This document shows, in pieces, positions 29,824 to 32,544 of a stretch of DNA of 32,544 nucleotides. The position numbers and the translations under genes are program-made. A model generated the notes under the pieces. The model did no database searches. It was not told the origin of the DNA and worked only from the letters and a program-made list of their open reading frames with translations. The stretch's first letter is position 1. The number at the start of each line of letters is the position of its first letter. Source of the stretch: a virus; the IMG/VR virus record IMGVR_UViG_3300035698_016908, positions 1 through 32,544 of that record; one strand, given 5' to 3'.

Positions 29824-31206
29824 TTAAATGATTAAGTCAGTGGACTCCTCCTCATCAATCGCATCTATTTCCTCATTGAGCTCATCCCCTTCCAGTCCTG
29901 TAAATTTTTGTACTGCTGTCTTCTTACTAACTATACGGGAATTTACGGCAACCTCAAGGGTTTTTGCTTCCATAAATTCATCCCGGGGTAATCCATCATT
30001 GAATTCGTACTCGATGTCTGCGATATCGATCTTCTTTTTTTCAAAGTCAGCTACCGCCTGAAAAATCTTATTCAAGAGTTTTTCATACGCCTTTTTATTA
30101 CGTTTTATTTTTTTGAGAAGAGGTAGCATTCGTATCTTTAGGGCCTCAACCTTTTCCACCCCGCCCTTTTCATCGTTGCTGAATAGAGTGCGCGGAACCT
30201 GAACGATGGCCGAGATTTTGTCGATGGTTTTATCGATATGCTGGAATGCGACTTCGATAAGGGAATTTTTATACTCGATGTAATGAGGGGCCACGTCGCC
30301 CTGTTCTGTAAAAAACACCTCTAAATCCTCTCCTACGATATTACCTGTATCCGGATCCACATTGAAAGCACCACGGGGGGCTGAAATTTTTGCGTTTAAA
30401 TGCTTCACGAATTGGACTGAAATTTGAGTAAAGCGATCGTTCACCTCTTCCAGTAAACCAAGAATTTTTTGATAATCAGACGTACCAAACCTACGTTTTA
30501 CTGTTTTGATATTATTGACCTGAAAAACCGGGATGTATTTTAAGCCCGTGTCCTGTTCATCTTTCATGTCCGGAAGGAATTCATTCAATGGTTGTTTTTC
30601 TTTCTGCTTTATCAGATTTGTGGAATCAACCGACCAAACCTCATTTTCAATCTTGCCAACTGTGTGAATATGTTTTAATAGAAACGTCTGTACTTTTCCA
30701 TTTAACACTTCTTTTTTAAAATAGACCCCAATAACGACCTCCTCAGATGTTGCACTCAAAATCACCCCCCTCCAATTAGGATAATAATTATCATAAGGAA
30801 TTTCTTCGACTTTTCCGAGGCTATCCTTTTTTCTTACTTGGAAAACGGAATACCCCTCCACTGAGTGGAGCAGGCTAGATTCATACATTTTCAATTCTAA
30901 ATCTTCACGCTCCTTCACGTTCTTTAAATAATCCTCTTGATCTCTATTTTTACTCCTGACTTGGAACCCCTCACCAAAAAGAAAATCCGCCAATACCGTA
31001 GATATCAGAGATCCGATATTAACGGCAATAGCTAAAACATCTCGCTTGCTTTTATCATTCTGAAAATATTGTTTCAACGCGAAAACCGTATCTTTGCGGT
31101 CTTTGGAATAAATTGATCCCTCAAAAATCTTATAATAATCATTGAGCTTTTTTATGCGTATTAAATCCTCCGCGTATGGAAAGACATTATCTTGATTGGT
31201 TGGCAT
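29824..31206 (-). CDS. Portal protein (SPP1 gp6-like), 460 aa
   Basis: The portal is the dodecameric ring through which DNA enters and leaves the head. The start DLIRIKKLNDYYKIFEGSI, the NIGSLISTVLADFLFGEGFQ segment (about residues 65-85), a middle strand-rich part with VNNIKTVKRRFGTSDYQKIL, and the helix-rich IDKTIDKISAIVQVPRTLFS segment (about 328-347) match the SPP1 gp6 portal family. The end is acidic (DEEESTDLII). It overlaps the HTH gene by 20 nt. Confidence 0.88.
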   Translation of the reverse strand: MPTNQDNVFPYAEDLIRIKKLNDYYKIFEGSIYSKDRKDTVFALKQYFQNDKSKRDVLAIAVNIGSLISTVLADFLFGEGFQVRSKNRDQEDYLKNVKEREDLELKMYESSLLHSVEGYSVFQVRKKDSLGKVEEIPYDNYYPNWRGVILSATSEEVVIGVYFKKEVLNGKVQTFLLKHIHTVGKIENEVWSVDSTNLIKQKEKQPLNEFLPDMKDEQDTGLKYIPVFQVNNIKTVKRRFGTSDYQKILGLLEEVNDRFTQISVQFVKHLNAKISAPRGAFNVDPDTGNIVGEDLEVFFTEQGDVAPHYIEYKNSLIEVAFQHIDKTIDKISAIVQVPRTLFSNDEKGGVEKVEALKIRMLPLLKKIKRNKKAYEKLLNKIFQAVADFEKKKIDIADIEYEFNDGLPRDEFMEAKTLEVAVNSRIVSKKTAVQKFTGLEGDELNEEIDAIDEEESTDLII

Positions 31207-31405
31207 AAATATTTTTTTTAGTTTTCCAAGTTGATTTTACCACAAAGTAATTTTTTTCATCTGGAAATTTAGTGATATATTTTTTAACATCGTCAGGATT
31301 TCGGATCGATAATCCATTTCGATAAAAATACTTCCGCACGGTGGCGTGATTTTTACCGAGCATATCCGCGATGAATTTGAATGTTATTCCGTATTTTTTA
31401 GGCAT
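31187..31405 (-). CDS. HTH DNA-binding protein, 72 aa
   Basis: ITFKFIADMLGKNHATVRKYFYRNG (about residues 7-31) is an HTH of the MerR/Xis or recombinase-like type, followed by a wing-like segment and basic tail. The place just before the portal is where small terminase subunits often occur, and many of those have such an HTH, but this protein is shorter than typical. It may be a small terminase or a late regulator. Confidence 0.6.
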   Translation of the reverse strand: MPKKYGITFKFIADMLGKNHATVRKYFYRNGLSIRNPDDVKKYITKFPDEKNYFVVKSTWKTKKNIYANQSR

Positions 31406-31406
31406 A

Positions 31407-31805
31407 TTATTTTTGCTCTTTTCCGTTTATGTATAAGATTGGCCGGCGCTCTATTTGTAATTTAAGCTGTTCACCTAGCACGTTATAATCAATAGTGAAT
31501 ATAGTCTGTTCCGGATTCATCGTCATGGTAGCCTGTTTGATTTCGGATATCTTTTCCTTTACTTCATTTTTATGCGTGCGTGAGTCGTTTTTTACCTTTT
31601 CATAAACTTCGTCTTGGTAGAATTCATTTTCGATACGATTTTTCTCCTCTTTGATCTGTTCGCTCATCTCCTTCCGCGCGCTCGTGAGTTGCGTGAGACG
31701 ATCAGATTTGATCTTATAGTCCTCTAATACTGTTTTGTCTAAAAATATCTTATCTTGTAATCTTGTAAGCTCAACGAGCAGGTTTTCGACTGTTTTATTT
31801 TTCAT
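31407..31805 (-). CDS. Coiled-coil protein, 132 aa
   Basis: Nearly all of the first 100 residues are charged coil (LTRLQDKIFLDKTVLEDYKI, then KNRIENEFYQDEVYEKVKND). The end has short strands (TIFTIDYNVLGEQLKLQIER). No family recognised. It starts a cluster that runs directly into the HTH and portal genes. Confidence 0.65.
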   Translation of the reverse strand: MKNKTVENLLVELTRLQDKIFLDKTVLEDYKIKSDRLTQLTSARKEMSEQIKEEKNRIENEFYQDEVYEKVKNDSRTHKNEVKEKISEIKQATMTMNPEQTIFTIDYNVLGEQLKLQIERRPILYINGKEQK

Positions 31806-31835
31806 AATGGTGGTGTGATTAAGAAGTATTTTTTA

Positions 31836-32417
31836 CTATTTTTGCATCTGTTCTATTTGCGCGTTTCTCTGGGCCTCCACTTCCGCCCTTCTCTGGGCCT
31901 CCTGCGCTTGCTGTTGTCTAAGCTTTTCCTCCTTGACGATCTCATTGTTATCAAGTTCCCATTTGGCTTCTAAATAAATTGATGTTGTGGATAAGCTTTT
32001 GATGAATTGGAGAGCCGGTGTAGGCGGGAATGATTCCCAGTTGTAATTTTTGAGTATAAAACCTTTTTCTGGAATATATTCTAGCGTTGTCTGGCATATG
32101 GGCGGTTCATTCAACTCAAACATAAATTTGCGAAATTCTTTGCAGTTGAATTGTTTTTTTTCTTCGCCGCTTATAAGCATAAATTCGGCAGTCCATTCGT
32201 CTTTATCTTCACATTCATCAAAATCAACATACCATTTGTACATTTCTGATGTACCTGCGATTTCAACAAACGCACCACGTTCGACCTCATCGGTTTCAAG
32301 CGTGAACACATTGCTCGTGCCGGTATCGACCTCTTTAGGTTTTAAACTTTTCTCCGGTGATAACGTACACGCGGATAAAACGATGATTGCCACAAGGGCT
32401 AAAAGAAATTTCTTCAT
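31836..32417 (-). CDS. Lipoprotein, 193 aa
   Basis: The start MKKFLLALVAIIVLSACTLS is a lipoprotein signal with lipobox LSAC, so Cys17 would be lipidated and the protein anchored to a membrane. The mature domain contains several Cys (ECEDKDE, QFNCKEF, PPICQTTL) and ends in a Gln/Ala/Arg coil (QQQAQEAQRRAEVEAQ). Phage lipoproteins often block superinfection or modify the host envelope. No family recognised. Confidence 0.8.
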   Translation of the reverse strand: MKKFLLALVAIIVLSACTLSPEKSLKPKEVDTGTSNVFTLETDEVERGAFVEIAGTSEMYKWYVDFDECEDKDEWTAEFMLISGEEKKQFNCKEFRKFMFELNEPPICQTTLEYIPEKGFILKNYNWESFPPTPALQFIKSLSTTSIYLEAKWELDNNEIVKEEKLRQQQAQEAQRRAEVEAQRNAQIEQMQK

Positions 32418-32448
32418 AATATTGAGAAATTAAAAAATAAAAATGTTG

Positions 32449-32529
32449 TCAATGGGAAGGTGGTTGTTTTTTATTGGGTATAATAAGCCCTATAAATAAT
32501 GTAATTGCGATAAACAGTATTGTTTTCAT
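32449..32529 (-). CDS. Tiny membrane peptide, 26 aa
   Basis: MKTILFIAITLFIGLIIPNK and a short basic tail; one membrane segment. It lies just before the lipoprotein gene at the edge of the window. It could be real, but the length makes chance occurrence likely. Confidence 0.3.
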   Translation of the reverse strand: MKTILFIAITLFIGLIIPNKKQPPSH

Positions 32530-32544
32530 GTTATGTATTTTTTG

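Noticed and set aside
32418-32460. TTGACA upstream of the lipoprotein gene as a promoter.
   Set aside because: No acceptable -10 at 16-18 bp.
1-32544. UGA recoding (as in Gracilibacteria/Absconditabacteria).
   Set aside because: UGA ends genes at sensible points, for example at 5489 inside a promoter and in the ATGA overlap at 17964-17967; no gene needs read-through.

Overview
The window is a large part of the genome of a tailed double-stranded DNA phage, or of a prophage, with a siphovirus-type plan. It has a portal, a minor head protein, a scaffold, an HK97-fold capsid, four connector/tail-completion proteins, a major tail protein, a tail chaperone, an 853-residue tape measure, a distal tail protein, a hub, a collar-type fibre and an amidase lysis cassette. 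No sheath, integrase or large terminase is visible; the terminase probably lies beyond the right edge. Almost every gene is on the minus strand, so the functional order runs from high to low coordinates. The host cannot be named. Start codons lack Shine-Dalgarno sequences almost throughout, while the promoter-like sites look like ordinary sigma-70 sites and UGA acts as a stop. That combination would fit a bacterium using leader-independent or non-SD initiation, for example a Patescibacteria/CPR member. It fits Bacteroidota less well, because their promoters differ. This is inference.

Layout, in the direction of transcription: (1) 32.5-27.2 kb holds a lipoprotein, small proteins, an HTH protein, the portal, a minor head protein fused to a zinc-metallopeptidase-like domain, and a small Cys-rich protein. 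(2) 27.2-24.6 kb holds a promoter, three repeat hairpins, scaffold, major capsid, a strong UUCG hairpin and an acidic protein. (3) 24.5-19.3 kb is an unusual insertion of proteins with signal peptides or membrane anchors, including a 1299-residue fibre/spike-like protein. (4) 19.3-10.1 kb holds connectors and the tail genes; the tail chaperone gene carries the A AAA AAG frameshift heptamer known from E. coli dnaX. (5) 10.0-8.5 kb is the lysis cassette and one beta-rich protein. (6) 8.5-7.6 kb is a control region with the only plus-strand transcription unit: divergent promoters inside an inverted repeat, a tiny membrane peptide, an HTH protein, a helically phased GAATATTC array and a possible short RNA. 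(7) 7.6-0.06 kb is the early/recombination region: a RecT-like annealing protein, a fusion of a PD-(D/E)XK nuclease with an FtsK motor, a small protein ending in an SSB-like tip, NinB-like and NinG/HNH-like proteins, zinc ribbons and a divergent peptide deformylase.

The early region appears to be one regulon. Three near-identical promoters, each overlapping a sequence built on AAAGTCT-N11-AGACTTT (one copy has only half), precede three transcription units whose first genes share the leader octamer CCTCGTCA 1-2 nt before ATG. The most novel candidate is the recombination module, in which a nuclease and a FtsK translocase are fused in one chain beside a RecT-type annealing protein.
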